Positions 17,145-26,616 of a stretch of 64,000 nt of DNA are shown here, piece after piece. The DNA lies in NCBI RefSeq assembly GCF_014645835.1, contig NZ_BMMM01000001.1:669962-733961 (forward strand). The letters run 5' to 3'. Made by a program: the position numbers and the translations under genes. Position 1 is the first letter of the stretch. Each line of letters starts with the position of its first letter. The notes beneath the pieces are model-generated. The model had not been told where the DNA came from and searched no databases. It saw only the letters and a program-made list of their open reading frames with translations. Source of the stretch: Streptomyces albiflavescens (lineage in GTDB: Bacteria > Actinomycetota > Actinomycetes > Streptomycetales > Streptomycetaceae).

Positions 17145-17959
17145 GCAGGGACGACGGTGCGCAACCACGCGTGGGCTGCATGGTCGATACGGACGGCCGC
17201 ATTACCTTCGACCTGCCGCCGCGGTGGCCCGAGGGCGGGCAGTTGCTGCTGGGGCTGCGTCCGAAGAAGGGGCAGCCCGAGAAGACCGTTCACGTCCTCG
17301 ACCTGGAGGCCACCGACGAGGGTCGCCGGCGCGCCGTCCTGGGCGCGAACCCCGTTCTCACGGAGGGCCGGTGGGACGTGTACCTGGTCCCGGAACCGGG
17401 ATCCCCGCGGCTACGTCTGCGCCCCGGTCTGCGCGACCTACGCGCCCTCGTCGACGGATACCTCCATGACCGGCCGTCACCGCTGGCCGTGCGCATTCCC
17501 TACGTCACCAAGGACGGCCATCTCGCGGTACGGGCCTGGTTGCGCCCCGCCCACGCGGAGGTCGACGGCATCAACGTCACGGACCGGTCGATCACGGTCG
17601 GCGCACGCCTGCACGGCGCCACGCTCCTGGAGGGAGCGGTGGTATGCCTGCGCCTGCGGGGCGGCAACGGCACCCAACGCACCGTGGAGCCCCGGGCCGG
17701 ACAGGACGGCCGCAGCTTCTCCTTCACCGTCGACCACGAGGAGTTGGCCGCCGGGACGAGCACCGGGAGCGGTGTCTGGGACGTCTTCATACAGCCCGCG
17801 GCCAACGCACCTCTCATCCGGGTCGCCCGTCTCCTCGACGACGTGGCGGACCGCAAGGAAGTGTTCGTCTACCCGACGGTCACGCTCGGCGGCGCCGCCC
17901 TGCGCCCCTACTACACCGTCGACAACGACCTCTCCGTGACGGTGGCGAAGGCAGGTTGA
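17141..17959 (+). CDS. Unknown protein coupled to the GT4 glycosyltransferase
   Basis: 272 aa, start overlapping the glycosyltransferase stop. No signal peptide or membrane segment. The sequence looks like repeated beta-strand modules: phrases of the type ITFDLPPRWPEGGQLLLGLR, TEGRWDVYLVPEP and GSGVWDVFIQPA recur, with a shared W-D-V-(Y/F) core, suggesting two or three beta-sandwich repeats. Similar companions of wall-polymer glycosyltransferases are often annotated only as transferases. The tight coupling suggests a role in making or modifying the same polymer. Function unknown. Confidence 0.75.
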   Translation: MSRDDGAQPRVGCMVDTDGRITFDLPPRWPEGGQLLLGLRPKKGQPEKTVHVLDLEATDEGRRRAVLGANPVLTEGRWDVYLVPEPGSPRLRLRPGLRDLRALVDGYLHDRPSPLAVRIPYVTKDGHLAVRAWLRPAHAEVDGINVTDRSITVGARLHGATLLEGAVVCLRLRGGNGTQRTVEPRAGQDGRSFSFTVDHEELAAGTSTGSGVWDVFIQPAANAPLIRVARLLDDVADRKEVFVYPTVTLGGAALRPYYTVDNDLSVTVAKAG

Positions 17960-17974
17960 GGCTCCGCCGGCAGC

Positions 17975-17992
17975 CTGCCTGGACCCAGGCAG
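17975..17992. terminator. Hairpin between converging genes
   Basis: CTGCCTGG, AC, CCAGGCAG: a perfect 8-bp palindrome 16 bp after the stop of the upstream gene and before the end of the converging helicase gene. It could end transcription from both sides. Confidence 0.5.
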
Positions 17993-18090
17993 ACGATCAG
18001 TACTCCAGTTCACGGCACAGGGGGCCGCCGACCGCGTGGATCCCCGGCCGCCGCCGCGGCCGCCCCGAACGCCGAGCCGTCAGGGAGTCG

Positions 18091-19602
18091 TCAGCCGCCG
18101 CGACGGATCCGGGCGGCCTTGCGGGCCTCTGCAGTCAGGCGGGCCTCCGCGGAGCGGCGTGACTCGCCACCGGCGCGACCGGGCCGACCGGTGCGTGTCC
18201 CCAGACCGCGGAAGGGGGCACCGCCTCGCTTCGGGCGCTCCGCGACCGGCCCGCTGCCGCCGACCGGGACGCCGGAGGGAGCCTGGGCGCCGGTGATGCG
18301 GCTCAACTCGGCCTCGCCCGAGCGGACCTGGGTGACCTGCGGCCTGATGCCGGCGTCGGACATCAGACGGGCCATGTCCCGGCGCTGGTTGGGCAGGACC
18401 AGCGTCACGACACTGCCGGACTCACCGGCCCGTGCGGTACGGCCGCCGCGGTGCAGGTAGTCCTTGTGATCGCTGGGCGGATCGACATTGACGACGAGGT
18501 CGAGGTCGTCGACATGAATGCCACGGGCCGCGACGTTGGTTGCCACCAGCGCCGTGACGTCGCCGGACTTGAACTGTGCCAGGGTGCGGGTCCGCTGGGG
18601 CTGCGACTTGCCACCGTGCAGCGCCGCGGCCCGTACGCCGCTGCTCAGCAGGTGCTTGGTGAACTGGTCGACGGCGTGCTTGGTGTCCAGGAACATGATC
18701 ACGCGCCCGTCACGGGCGGCGATCTCGGTGGCGGTGGCGTACTTGTCCGCGCCGTGCACCTGCAGCACGTGATGCTCCATCGTGGTGACCGCGCCCGCCG
18801 AGGGGTCGACCGAGTGGACGACCGGATCGTGGAGATAGCGACGGACCAGGAGGTCGATGTTGCGATCCAGCGTGGCCGAGAACAGCATGCGCTGGCCGTC
18901 GGGGCGCACCTGATCGAGCAGTTCGGTGACCTGAGGCATGAAGCCCATGTCGGCCATCTGGTCGGCCTCGTCCAGGACGGTGATGTTCACCCGGTCCAGA
19001 CGGCAGTCCCGGCGCTCGATGAGATCCATGAGCCGGCCGGGAGTCGCGACGACGACCTCCGCCCCGGCGCGCAGTGCGCCCGCCTGCCTGCCGATCGACA
19101 TGCCGCCGACCACGGTGGCCAGCCGCAGCTTCAGCAACCGGGCGTAGGGGGTGAGCGCATCGGTGACCTGCTGGGCCAACTCGCGGGTGGGCACGAGGAC
19201 CAGGGCCAGTGGCTTCCGGGCGTCGGCACGCTGTCCAGCCGTGCGTACAAGGAGCGCGAGGCCGAAAGCGAGGGTCTTGCCCGATCCGGTGCGCCCGCGC
19301 CCCAGCACATCGCGGCCCGCGAGGGAGTTCGGCAGTGTGGCGGCCTGGATCGGGAACGGTTCGTTCAGGCCGAGGCCGGTGAGCATCTCCAACAACTCGA
19401 CCGGCATGTCCAGTTCACCGAAGCTCGCCACCGCGGGGAGGGCCGGGGTGACGGTGACAGGCAGCGCGAACTCCCCTTGCGGTGCGGAGGGGCGGCGCCC
19501 GGTGCCGCCCGAGCCGACGCCGGGGCGCCCTTGACCCTGCGCCCGGAATCGGGCTCCCCGGTCGGTCCCGAAACGGTCGTTCGGACGAGCTGAGCGGTTC
19601 AT
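18091..19602 (-). CDS. DEAD-box RNA helicase (RhlE-like)
   Basis: 503 aa from ATG 19602, which has GAGGAAGG upstream. It unwinds short RNA duplexes with ATP, typically in ribosome assembly or cold adaptation. Motifs in order: Q-motif region LNEPFPIQAATLP, motif I GRGRTGSGKT, motif II VLDEAD, motif III SAT, motif V NVAARGIHVDDLDLV, motif VI HRGGRTARAGE. The N- and C-terminal tails are Arg/Gly-rich (RPKRGGAPFRGLGTRTGRPG), as in RNA-binding tails of this family. The gene is monocistronic, with a long, relatively AT-rich upstream region. Confidence 0.93.
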   Translation of the reverse strand: MNRSARPNDRFGTDRGARFRAQGQGRPGVGSGGTGRRPSAPQGEFALPVTVTPALPAVASFGELDMPVELLEMLTGLGLNEPFPIQAATLPNSLAGRDVLGRGRTGSGKTLAFGLALLVRTAGQRADARKPLALVLVPTRELAQQVTDALTPYARLLKLRLATVVGGMSIGRQAGALRAGAEVVVATPGRLMDLIERRDCRLDRVNITVLDEADQMADMGFMPQVTELLDQVRPDGQRMLFSATLDRNIDLLVRRYLHDPVVHSVDPSAGAVTTMEHHVLQVHGADKYATATEIAARDGRVIMFLDTKHAVDQFTKHLLSSGVRAAALHGGKSQPQRTRTLAQFKSGDVTALVATNVAARGIHVDDLDLVVNVDPPSDHKDYLHRGGRTARAGESGSVVTLVLPNQRRDMARLMSDAGIRPQVTQVRSGEAELSRITGAQAPSGVPVGGSGPVAERPKRGGAPFRGLGTRTGRPGRAGGESRRSAEARLTAEARKAARIRRGG

Positions 19603-20193
19603 GGAGAACCTTCCTCGATATGGCGCGCATCGAGGAATTCTCGGCATACATGAGCCGAACGAATTGCAAGAACGAGCCGAACGTAAGATTAAGAGAAGCA
19701 GGCCACATGACCCCGCACCAAGAAAAGTGCAAACCCCACAAAGAGCCACAAGTCACTTTGGGTGTTTACGGGAGCCGCAGCCGCAACTCGGGCAATTTTA
19801 GCACGGTGCACACATCCGGAAACGACGGCACTATTTTCCGCCCGCAATGCGCTGACCACGCACGATGCGAATTCTGAATCGACAGAACAAGATCATCCAG
19901 CCCCTTCTCGAGGCCGGACCTGTCACCGCCGGCGGGTCGCGGCGGCTCACGCCGCCACCGAGTTGAACACGGCTCAGCAACGGATGCCGCATGGCCGACA
20001 ATCCACGTCAGCACCTCCTTGTGACGGGGATCACAGGAACTCCTCGACGCGGTCGGACGGTAAATGACATGCGAGGATTCCGCGGGCTGCGGAGCGGTGG
20101 GAGTACAACCCTTGCTCGCGGTCGGGGGTCTCCCTTGGTCGGTGTGGCCCAAACCTTTCGCGCTCCGCTCACGAATCGACACAAGGAGATCCG
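19603..20193. other. Divergent 590-bp intergenic region, DEAD helicase / acyltransferase
   Basis: No gene supported. The helicase side (19610-19720) is unusually AT-rich for this genome (GAACGTAAGATTAAGAGAAGC and neighbours), so it probably holds the helicase promoter and a long 5' leader. Long leaders are common for cold-inducible helicases, but I could not identify a specific structure. The acyltransferase side ends in CAAGGAGATCCG just before its TTG start. Confidence 0.5.
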
Positions 20194-22338
20194 TTGACGA
20201 CCGCCACCCCGTGGCACTCGGGCCGTCTGATGCCGAATTCAGTGCCTTCCGAGCTCCGCACCCCAGCACACGAGGGTACCGCGACACAGCATGCGTTGCG
20301 GCTCGACATCCAGGGGCTTCGTGCCCTTGCGGTCTCGTTGGTCGTTCTCTCCCACGCCGGAGTGAGCGTGGTCGGCGGGGGTTATGTCGGTGTCGACGTC
20401 TTCTTTGTGATATCGGGCTTTTTGATCACCTCGTTGTTGTCGCGCGAACTCCGCGCCACGGGCGGTATCTCGGTCCGGAAGTTCTACGCCCGCCGGGCGT
20501 TGCGCCTGCTCCCGGCATCGACACTCGTCGTCGTCACCACGCTCGGCGGTGCCTGGCTGTTCCTGTCGAAGATTCGTTTCGCGGACTACGTGGGCGATGC
20601 CCTCAGCAGCGCTCTCTACGCGGTGAACCTTCGGCTGGCGATCAACGGCACGGACTACCTCGCCCAGGGGAGCCCGCCGTCACCGTTCCAGCACTTCTGG
20701 TCGCTGGCCGTGGAGGAGCAGTTCTATCTGCTGTGGCCGCTGCTGCTCCTGCTCAGCTGGAAACTGGCCCGGCGACGTGCACTTCTGGTGGCGCCGCTCG
20801 TCGCGCTCTGCCTGGTTTCCTTCGGGCTGAGCGTGTCCGTGACGGAAAGCTCGCCGCCCTGGGCGTACTTCGGTCCGCACACCCGTGTCTGGGAACTGGG
20901 CGTCGGGTCCCTGCTCGCGCTGTTCGTCGCCCGGCTGGAGCAGCTGCCCCCCACACTCTCGGCGCCGATGACGTGGACCGGCCTGGCCTGCGTCGTGCTG
21001 TCGGCGCTCCGGTTCGACCAGGACACCCCGTTCCCCGGGTATCACGCGCTCCTGCCGGTTGTCGGAGCCGCGCTCCTCCTGGCCGGCGGCTGCTCGCCGG
21101 CCCGGTTCGGCGCCGGACGGCTGCTCTCGCGACAGCCGTTGGTCTGGCTCGGCGGGCTGTCGTACGGCTGGTACCTGTGGCATTGGCCGCTGCTGCTCAT
21201 CGGACCGATCGCGCTGGGCCGACCTGCCACCGTGCGACTGGCGCTGGTACTCAGCGCGATCGCCCTGCTCCTGGCGTGGGCCACTGTGCACCTGGTCGAG
21301 AATCCGGTGCGGTTCCACACGGCGTTCCGCGGTCGGCACGGCCGGGCACTGGGGCTGGGCCTCGGCCTGTCGGTGGGCGCCGCCGTGCTGTCCTTGATCG
21401 CGGCGGCCTTCCCGCCCGCAATCGACTCCGGTGCGCCCGCGCCCACGCTGAAGGGCACTCTCGCGACCGCGCCGGACGCGAAGTCGCGTCTGACAGAGCT
21501 CCTGGATGCCTCGGAGACGCGCCTCCCGAGCAACCTCGCACCGGCACTGACCAAGATCAAGGACGCGAAGTCCGCGATCTATCGGGACGGGTGCCACGTG
21601 AACTACGCGAGCACGCGGACGCCGACGTGCGTCTACGGGAGCCGCTCCGCGGACAAGGTCGTCGTACTCTTCGGCGATTCCCACGCGGCCCAATGGTTCC
21701 CGGCGCTGAACCGGCTCGCGCAGGCGCACCGGTGGAAGCTGGTTTCGCTGACCAAGGCATCGTGCAAGGTGGCCGCGGTGACCATCATCCAGGGCGGCAA
21801 GCCGTACGTGTCATGCGACGCATGGCGCAGCAGAGCGCTCGCAAAGATCAAAGATCTCCGTCCCTCGCTGGTGATCGTCTCGTCGTCGGATGCGGGCGAT
21901 CCGGCACAGCCGATGAGCAATCCCCTTCAGGGTTGGACCGCGGGATTCCGGGACACGTTCCGGACGCTCGCGGGCACCGGTGCCCAGGTGGCCGCCATCC
22001 TCGACACTCCTTGGCCGAAGGGTGACGCGGTCGACTGCGCGGCTCTGCATCCGCTGCGGCTGGGGCGCTGTACGAACCACGTCCCGCAGGCGATCAGGGA
22101 CCAGACCCGCACCGACGCCATCAAGGAGGCGGCAAGGTCGACCCACACCGCGGTGATCGACCCGGAGCCCTGGCTGTGCACGCGCGAGGGCACCTGCCCC
22201 GTGGTCGTGGGGGACACATTCGTCTACCGCGACGACAGCCACATGGCCGAGGCCTACGCCGAGGCCATCGCTCCCGTGGTGGGCGATCGTCTCTCCGAGC
22301 TCTTCGGCACAGACCTGGAGCGAACCGGGCTCCGGTGA
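20194..22338 (+). CDS. Acyltransferase-3 / SGNH (OafA/YrhL-type) O-acetyltransferase
   Basis: 714 aa from TTG 20194 (AAGGAG 6 nt upstream). The N-terminal membrane acyltransferase domain (about 10 helices) starts with LDIQGLRALAVSLVVLSHAG and contains FFVISGFLIT and RRALRLLPAS. After a linker, a C-terminal extracytoplasmic SGNH hydrolase-like domain carries the serine block VVVLFGDSHAAQWFPALNRL and the C-terminal Asp/His element YRDDSHMAEAYAEA. Such two-domain proteins O-acetylate surface sugars or peptidoglycan. It is monocistronic. Its stop is followed by 250 bp without a gene and then the first miniature element. Confidence 0.92.
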   Translation: MTTATPWHSGRLMPNSVPSELRTPAHEGTATQHALRLDIQGLRALAVSLVVLSHAGVSVVGGGYVGVDVFFVISGFLITSLLSRELRATGGISVRKFYARRALRLLPASTLVVVTTLGGAWLFLSKIRFADYVGDALSSALYAVNLRLAINGTDYLAQGSPPSPFQHFWSLAVEEQFYLLWPLLLLLSWKLARRRALLVAPLVALCLVSFGLSVSVTESSPPWAYFGPHTRVWELGVGSLLALFVARLEQLPPTLSAPMTWTGLACVVLSALRFDQDTPFPGYHALLPVVGAALLLAGGCSPARFGAGRLLSRQPLVWLGGLSYGWYLWHWPLLLIGPIALGRPATVRLALVLSAIALLLAWATVHLVENPVRFHTAFRGRHGRALGLGLGLSVGAAVLSLIAAAFPPAIDSGAPAPTLKGTLATAPDAKSRLTELLDASETRLPSNLAPALTKIKDAKSAIYRDGCHVNYASTRTPTCVYGSRSADKVVVLFGDSHAAQWFPALNRLAQAHRWKLVSLTKASCKVAAVTIIQGGKPYVSCDAWRSRALAKIKDLRPSLVIVSSSDAGDPAQPMSNPLQGWTAGFRDTFRTLAGTGAQVAAILDTPWPKGDAVDCAALHPLRLGRCTNHVPQAIRDQTRTDAIKEAARSTHTAVIDPEPWLCTREGTCPVVVGDTFVYRDDSHMAEAYAEAIAPVVGDRLSELFGTDLERTGLR

Positions 22339-22590
22339 CACGGGGAATGGTCTTCGGCACCCATGCCAGAAGCGGCTCGCCGAAGGCGTACGGCGGGGCT
22401 TCGGTTCGCGGTGCGTTCCCTGCCGGGCTCCGGCGCCGCCGAACGCGCGGCGACCGGCAACCGGCTTCGCCGGACCCTGCGACGGCCGGGCTCCCTTCGA
22501 TCACCTGGCGCGGGGCGTCCACCGTGCCCCGCCGAAGGCCGGACAGGGCAGCGCCTCATGGGTCGGAGGGCTCCGCTCCCCTTCGGCGGC
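22339..22590. other. Non-coding stretch before the first miniature element
   Basis: No supported gene. It contains several short GC-rich inverted segments (for example CTCCGCTCCCCTTCGGCGG near 22571-22589) that may terminate acyltransferase transcription. Confidence 0.4.
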
Positions 22591-22797
22591 CCTAGGGGGT
22601 TTCTGATGGATCTCCGCGGCGTCGCGACGCCCGGCACGCACTCTCGCCGCACCGGACAAAAGCCCTAGTAGCTCCTCCCCCACGCTCGGCTTCGCTCGCG
22701 CGGGGGGACCCCCATCGAGGACTTCCGCCCGGCACGCCGAGAGCACGCACCGAACGCCGCTCCTTCTTCCACGGAGATCCATCAGAAACCCCCTAGG
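22591..22797. mobile_element. Miniature inverted-repeat element (MITE), copy A, 207 bp
   Basis: Both ends carry the same inverted repeat, CCTAGGGGGTTTCTGATGG continuing to 26 bp. The interior encodes no transposase. The reverse complement matches copy B (47081-47287) over all 207 bp with a single mismatch. CTAG inside each CCTAGG end is a candidate target duplication of the YTAR type used by IS5-group elements. It depends on a transposase elsewhere. Confidence 0.85.
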
Positions 22798-22862
22798 CGC
22801 CCGGCGTGTGCGCCGCCCGCGCCGACATTGCGGGCATCCGCCGGGTGGGGAAAATTGATCTC

Positions 22863-23085
22863 ATGACGGTACGGGGCATCGCCGATGCGGGCGTCGCGTC
22901 GGGGGGCCGGTTCGGCGAGCCGGCGGCGGCCCCCGCCGATGGCGAACTCGTCGCCGGCATCTCGACCGGGTGGCCGGCGTCGAGACCGGGGTGCCGCTCC
23001 AGGCGGACACACTCGTCCCTGGCTTCTCGGTCGGCAAGGGCGTCGCTGCCACCGTCGTCGTGCTGCTCGTCGAGCGCGGCGTGAG
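22863..23085 (+). pseudogene. N-terminal remnant of a beta-lactamase-type serine hydrolase
   Basis: Starting at ATG 22863 the frame reads TVRGIADAG and PADGELVAG. A frame-shifted continuation reads GVETGVPLQADTLVPGFSVGK, then GVAATVVVLLVERG. This is the wording of class C beta-lactamase/EstB-like serine hydrolases around the S-x-x-K catalytic motif (SVGK). After about 70 residues it runs into the monooxygenase start. The rest of the about 400-aa enzyme is missing, so it is dead. Copy A of the miniature element lies 65 bp upstream. Confidence 0.55.
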
Positions 23086-23098
23086 CAGGGAGCCCGAC

Positions 23099-24670
23099 AT
23101 GCCCGCAGCAGACTCCGAGGTGGAGGTACTGATCGTCGGTGGCGGGCCGGTCGGGCTCACCGCCCGAGCGCTGCTGGAACGTTGGGGCGTACGGGCCTTG
23201 CTGGTCGAGAAACACGGCGAGCTGTCACCGTTTCCCCGGTCCCGGCTGGTCAACGCGCGCTCGATGGAGATCTACCGTCAGCTCGGGCTCGCTGCCACGA
23301 TCACGGCGAACGCGTTCGCACCGGAGTTCGGCCGCATCCGCTTCCGCGACACCCTGCACGACCGCGACTTCGCCGCAGCGGCGATGGTCGGGATCAACGC
23401 GCCGATCGCCGAAAGCCCCGTGCTCGGTGTGGTCACCTCGCAGGATCGCTTGGAGCCCACCCTGCTCGGCGCAGCGGACGGGCAGGTGCGGTTCGGGGTC
23501 GAGCTCATCGACCTGGCCGAAAGAGCCGACAGCGTGGTGGCCCTGCTCGTCGACCACCGGCGCGGTGAGGAGAGGCGCGTCCGTGCCCGTTATGTACTCG
23601 CCGCCGACGGTGCGAACTCCACCGTCCGGCAACGGCTGGGAATCGACACCACCGGCCCCGGAGCCATGGCGGCCTTCACCACCGTCGTGTTCGACGCCGA
23701 CCTCAACCGCTGGTGCGCCCACCAGCCCGCCGGGGTCTACTTCACCGCGCACGGATCATTCGCCCCGCTCTACCCCGAAGGAGGCTGGGCCTGGTTCGGT
23801 CCCACACCGGAAGACGCTGCGCGCGCCGACTGGTCCGACCTCGTCTCGCGCGCACTCGGCCCCAGCGCGGAAGTACGAGCCGACGTGTTGCGGGTTCAGC
23901 ACTGGGTGATGAACGCGTTCGTCGCCGAACGGTTCCGTCACGGCCGGATCCTGCTGGTCGGCGACGCCGCGCACGCCATCCCCGTCTTCGGCGGCCTGGG
24001 TATGAACACGGGCATCGCCGATGTGCACAACCTGTGCTGGAAACTCGTGGGGGTACTTCGCGGGTGGGCCGGACCAAGCCTGATCGAAACCTACGAAGCG
24101 GAACGACAACCCCTCGCCCACCTGACTCTCCGCCAAGCAGTGGCCAACACTCAACTCGCGCTCCACGTACAAAGCCGACGCCGCGAGCAGCGCCTGACCG
24201 GCGAAGCACCACCGGCCCAGATCGAACTGCCCTGGTCGGACCGGTTCTTCGCCCAACTCGGTCTCGTGCTCGGCGTCACCTACCACTCCGGCGCCGTCCT
24301 CACCGACGGAAGCGAGCCACCCGAGCTGTCCGACGTAGGCACGGACTATGTCCCCACCGCTGAGCCGGGCCACCGCATGCCACACCTCTGGCTCACTCAC
24401 CACCGCTCCACACTGGACGCCGTCGGCGAATGGTTCACCCTGCTCACCCCGGATCCCCCCTACTGGAAGCGGCAAGCCACCGCACCCTGGCCACTGCACG
24501 TCGAGCCCCTTCCCGACGCGCACACCGACCTCTGCGGCCTCGGCCCACACGGAGCACTGCTCATCCGGCCCGACGGCCACATCGGCGCCCGCTGGCGCGA
24601 CCGTCCACCCATCGGCTCTCCCCTCCACCAGGCCCTGACCGCCATGACGGGCTCGACACCTCCCGCATAG
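23099..24670 (+). CDS. FAD-dependent aromatic monooxygenase (PheA/TfdB family)
   Basis: 523 aa if started at ATG 23099; the frame is open upstream only because it fuses with the serine-hydrolase remnant. Group A flavin hydroxylase: N-terminal dinucleotide fold VLIVGGGPVGLTARALLERW, the second FAD motif ILLVGDAAHAIPVFGGLGMN, and a C-terminal thioredoxin-like region ending DGHIGARWRDRP. These enzymes hydroxylate phenols or polyketide rings with NAD(P)H and O2. The product and pathway cannot be inferred, as no partner genes are adjacent. The ribosome site (GGGAG) is weak, which may reflect a start region reshaped by the upstream deletion. Confidence 0.9.
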   Translation: MPAADSEVEVLIVGGGPVGLTARALLERWGVRALLVEKHGELSPFPRSRLVNARSMEIYRQLGLAATITANAFAPEFGRIRFRDTLHDRDFAAAAMVGINAPIAESPVLGVVTSQDRLEPTLLGAADGQVRFGVELIDLAERADSVVALLVDHRRGEERRVRARYVLAADGANSTVRQRLGIDTTGPGAMAAFTTVVFDADLNRWCAHQPAGVYFTAHGSFAPLYPEGGWAWFGPTPEDAARADWSDLVSRALGPSAEVRADVLRVQHWVMNAFVAERFRHGRILLVGDAAHAIPVFGGLGMNTGIADVHNLCWKLVGVLRGWAGPSLIETYEAERQPLAHLTLRQAVANTQLALHVQSRRREQRLTGEAPPAQIELPWSDRFFAQLGLVLGVTYHSGAVLTDGSEPPELSDVGTDYVPTAEPGHRMPHLWLTHHRSTLDAVGEWFTLLTPDPPYWKRQATAPWPLHVEPLPDAHTDLCGLGPHGALLIRPDGHIGARWRDRPPIGSPLHQALTAMTGSTPPA

Positions 24671-24883
24671 CCCGGCCCCCACGGCCAGGCACCTCACCCG
24701 AGGTGGCCGAGCCGCACCTGGCGGTCCGGGGCATCCCGATGCGTATCCGCGAAACTCCGTTGAGGCACCCTTACGGGGACAGGGAGACACCTCCCGTGAC
24801 GACCGGCCGGTCGAGATCACCGTACGCGTCGACACCGCCACGGCCCGCTGACCACCCCGAGCCACTCCTCGACAGGAGCCTTC

Positions 24884-26089
24884 GTGAACTACGACATCGC
24901 CGCCGTCCGCGCGCAGTTCCCCGCCCTCACCGCTGGCATCGCCCACTTTGACGGCCCGGGTGGGACGCAGACCCCCCAACCCGTCATCCAGGCCATCAGC
25001 GACGCATTGGCGCACCCGCTGTCCAACCGGGGTCAGGAGGTGGCCGGGGAGCGCAACGCCGAGACCATCGTCAGCGAGTCCCGCCAAGCCATGGCGGACC
25101 TGTTGGGGGCGGACCCGTCCGGGATCGTCTTCGGCCGCAGCTCCACCCAACTCACCTACGACTTCTCCCGCACCCTCGCCAAGACCTGGTCGCCCGGGGA
25201 CGAGGTGGTCGTCACCCGACTCGACCACGACTCCAACATCCGCCCCTGGCTCCAGGCCGCCGAACTGTCCGGTGCCATCGTCCGATGGGCCGACTTCGAC
25301 CCCACCACGGGTGAACTACCTCTGGAAGCCGTCCGAGCCGTACTCTCCGAGCGCACTCGGCTGGTCGCGATCACCGCTGCCTCCAACCTGATCGGCACCC
25401 GTCCCCCCATCGCCGAGATCTCCCGTCAAGTGCACGAGGTGGGAGCGCTTCTGTACGTCGACGGCGTGCACTACGCCGCCCACTCCCTGGTCGACGTCGA
25501 ACAGTTGGGCGCCGACTTCTTCGTCTGCTCCCCCTACAAGTTCCTCGGCCCTCACCACGGTGTCCTCGCCGCCCGGCCCGAACTGCTCGAGAGCCTGCAC
25601 CCCGACAAGCTGCTCCCCTCCACCGATGTGGTTCCGGAGCGCTTCGAACTCGGCACTCTGCCTTACGAGTTGCTCGCCGGAACCAGCGCCGCCGTCGACT
25701 TCATGGCCGGCCTCGACGCCGACGCCACGGGTACCCGCCGAGAGCGTCTGGCGTCCGCGTTCGCGGCACTTGGAACGCACGAAGAGACCCTGCGGGCACA
25801 GCTCGACAAGGGTCTCTCGGCGTTCGAACAGGTCACGGTGCACTCCCGGGCGGCCGACCGCACGCCGACGCTCCTGCTCACCTTCGAACGCCACAGCACA
25901 ACGGACGCCTACCGCTTCCTGGCGGAGCGTGGCGTCCACGCCCCCTCCGGGTCCTTCTACGCCCTCGAAGCCTCCCGCCGACTCGGGCTCGGAGACACCG
26001 GTGGCCTCCGGGTCGGCCTCGCGCCGTACAACAACACCGAGGACGCCGACAGGCTCTTGGAGGGACTCGCGAACTTCCTGACGCCCTGA
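24884..26089 (+). CDS. Class V aminotransferase / cysteine-desulfurase-like PLP enzyme
   Basis: 401 aa from GTG 24884 (AGGAG 7 nt upstream). Fold type I PLP enzyme with the lysine motif FFVCSPYKFLGPHHGVLAA and the preceding Asp/His elements LYVDGVHYAAHSLVDV. N-terminal HFDGPGGTQTPQPVIQA is typical of the SufS/CsdA-like subgroup. No Cys lies where the flexible catalytic loop of desulfurases would be expected, so a lyase or aminotransferase role on a small amino acid is as likely as sulphur transfer. It stands alone, convergent with the molybdopterin pair. Confidence 0.88.
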   Translation: MNYDIAAVRAQFPALTAGIAHFDGPGGTQTPQPVIQAISDALAHPLSNRGQEVAGERNAETIVSESRQAMADLLGADPSGIVFGRSSTQLTYDFSRTLAKTWSPGDEVVVTRLDHDSNIRPWLQAAELSGAIVRWADFDPTTGELPLEAVRAVLSERTRLVAITAASNLIGTRPPIAEISRQVHEVGALLYVDGVHYAAHSLVDVEQLGADFFVCSPYKFLGPHHGVLAARPELLESLHPDKLLPSTDVVPERFELGTLPYELLAGTSAAVDFMAGLDADATGTRRERLASAFAALGTHEETLRAQLDKGLSAFEQVTVHSRAADRTPTLLLTFERHSTTDAYRFLAERGVHAPSGSFYALEASRRLGLGDTGGLRVGLAPYNNTEDADRLLEGLANFLTP

Positions 26090-26110
26090 GCCGACGTGTC
26101 CGACTCCAGC

Positions 26111-26614
26111 TCACGGCTTGGTGTCGTGATCGGCCGGGGGCCCTTCCTCATCGGCGCGGGCGGCCCGACGGACACGACGCAGTTCGACGGCGAAGGCCAC
26201 GGCCGAGGCACCGAACAGGACCGCGGTGATCGCCAGCCATCGGCCGAGGTAGACGTCCTGGGTCAACGCGGTGTCGCCTTCGTAGGGGACCGCCAGTTCG
26301 AGGATCAGGGGGAACCACACGAGCAGCAGTACGCCGGACAGGAAGGTGGGTACGCGCAGGTAGTTGATCCACGGCACCTGCGGTACGGGGTCGCCGCGAT
26401 GCCGCAGCACGAAGTGGGCGGAGAGGTCGGCGACCGAGTACAGGGGCAGCAGGATCAGGTCATGGAGGATCGCCGCCCCCACGAACCAGATCGCCACCTC
26501 GATCGGCCGGAAGGCGAACAGGCGCACCATCGCGTAGCCGGTGAGGGCGAACGAACAGATCAGCACAAGGAGATGCAGGGGCCCGGAGCCGTACCAGCGG
26601 ACGAAGCGTGCCAT
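26111..26614 (-). CDS. Small membrane protein paired with the Mo-oxidoreductase
   Basis: 167 aa from ATG 26614, four predicted membrane helices (LLVLICSFALTGYAMVRLF, VAIWFVGAAILHDLILLPL, FLSGVLLLVWFPLILEL, WLAITAVLFGASAVAFAV). The gene starts two bases after the stop of the upstream cytochrome b/molybdopterin gene, so the two are translated together. Histidines in the helices and in SADLSAHFVLRHRGDPVP-like loops could contact haem or the partner, but no known motif is complete. Likely a membrane partner of the oxidoreductase. Confidence 0.75.
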   Translation of the reverse strand: MARFVRWYGSGPLHLLVLICSFALTGYAMVRLFAFRPIEVAIWFVGAAILHDLILLPLYSVADLSAHFVLRHRGDPVPQVPWINYLRVPTFLSGVLLLVWFPLILELAVPYEGDTALTQDVYLGRWLAITAVLFGASAVAFAVELRRVRRAARADEEGPPADHDTKP

Positions 26615-26616
26615 GG

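Noticed and set aside
22501..22782. Short peptide frame within miniature element A (also in B)
   Set aside because: It is identical in both copies because the DNA is repeated, has no ribosome site or family, and the element is non-coding.
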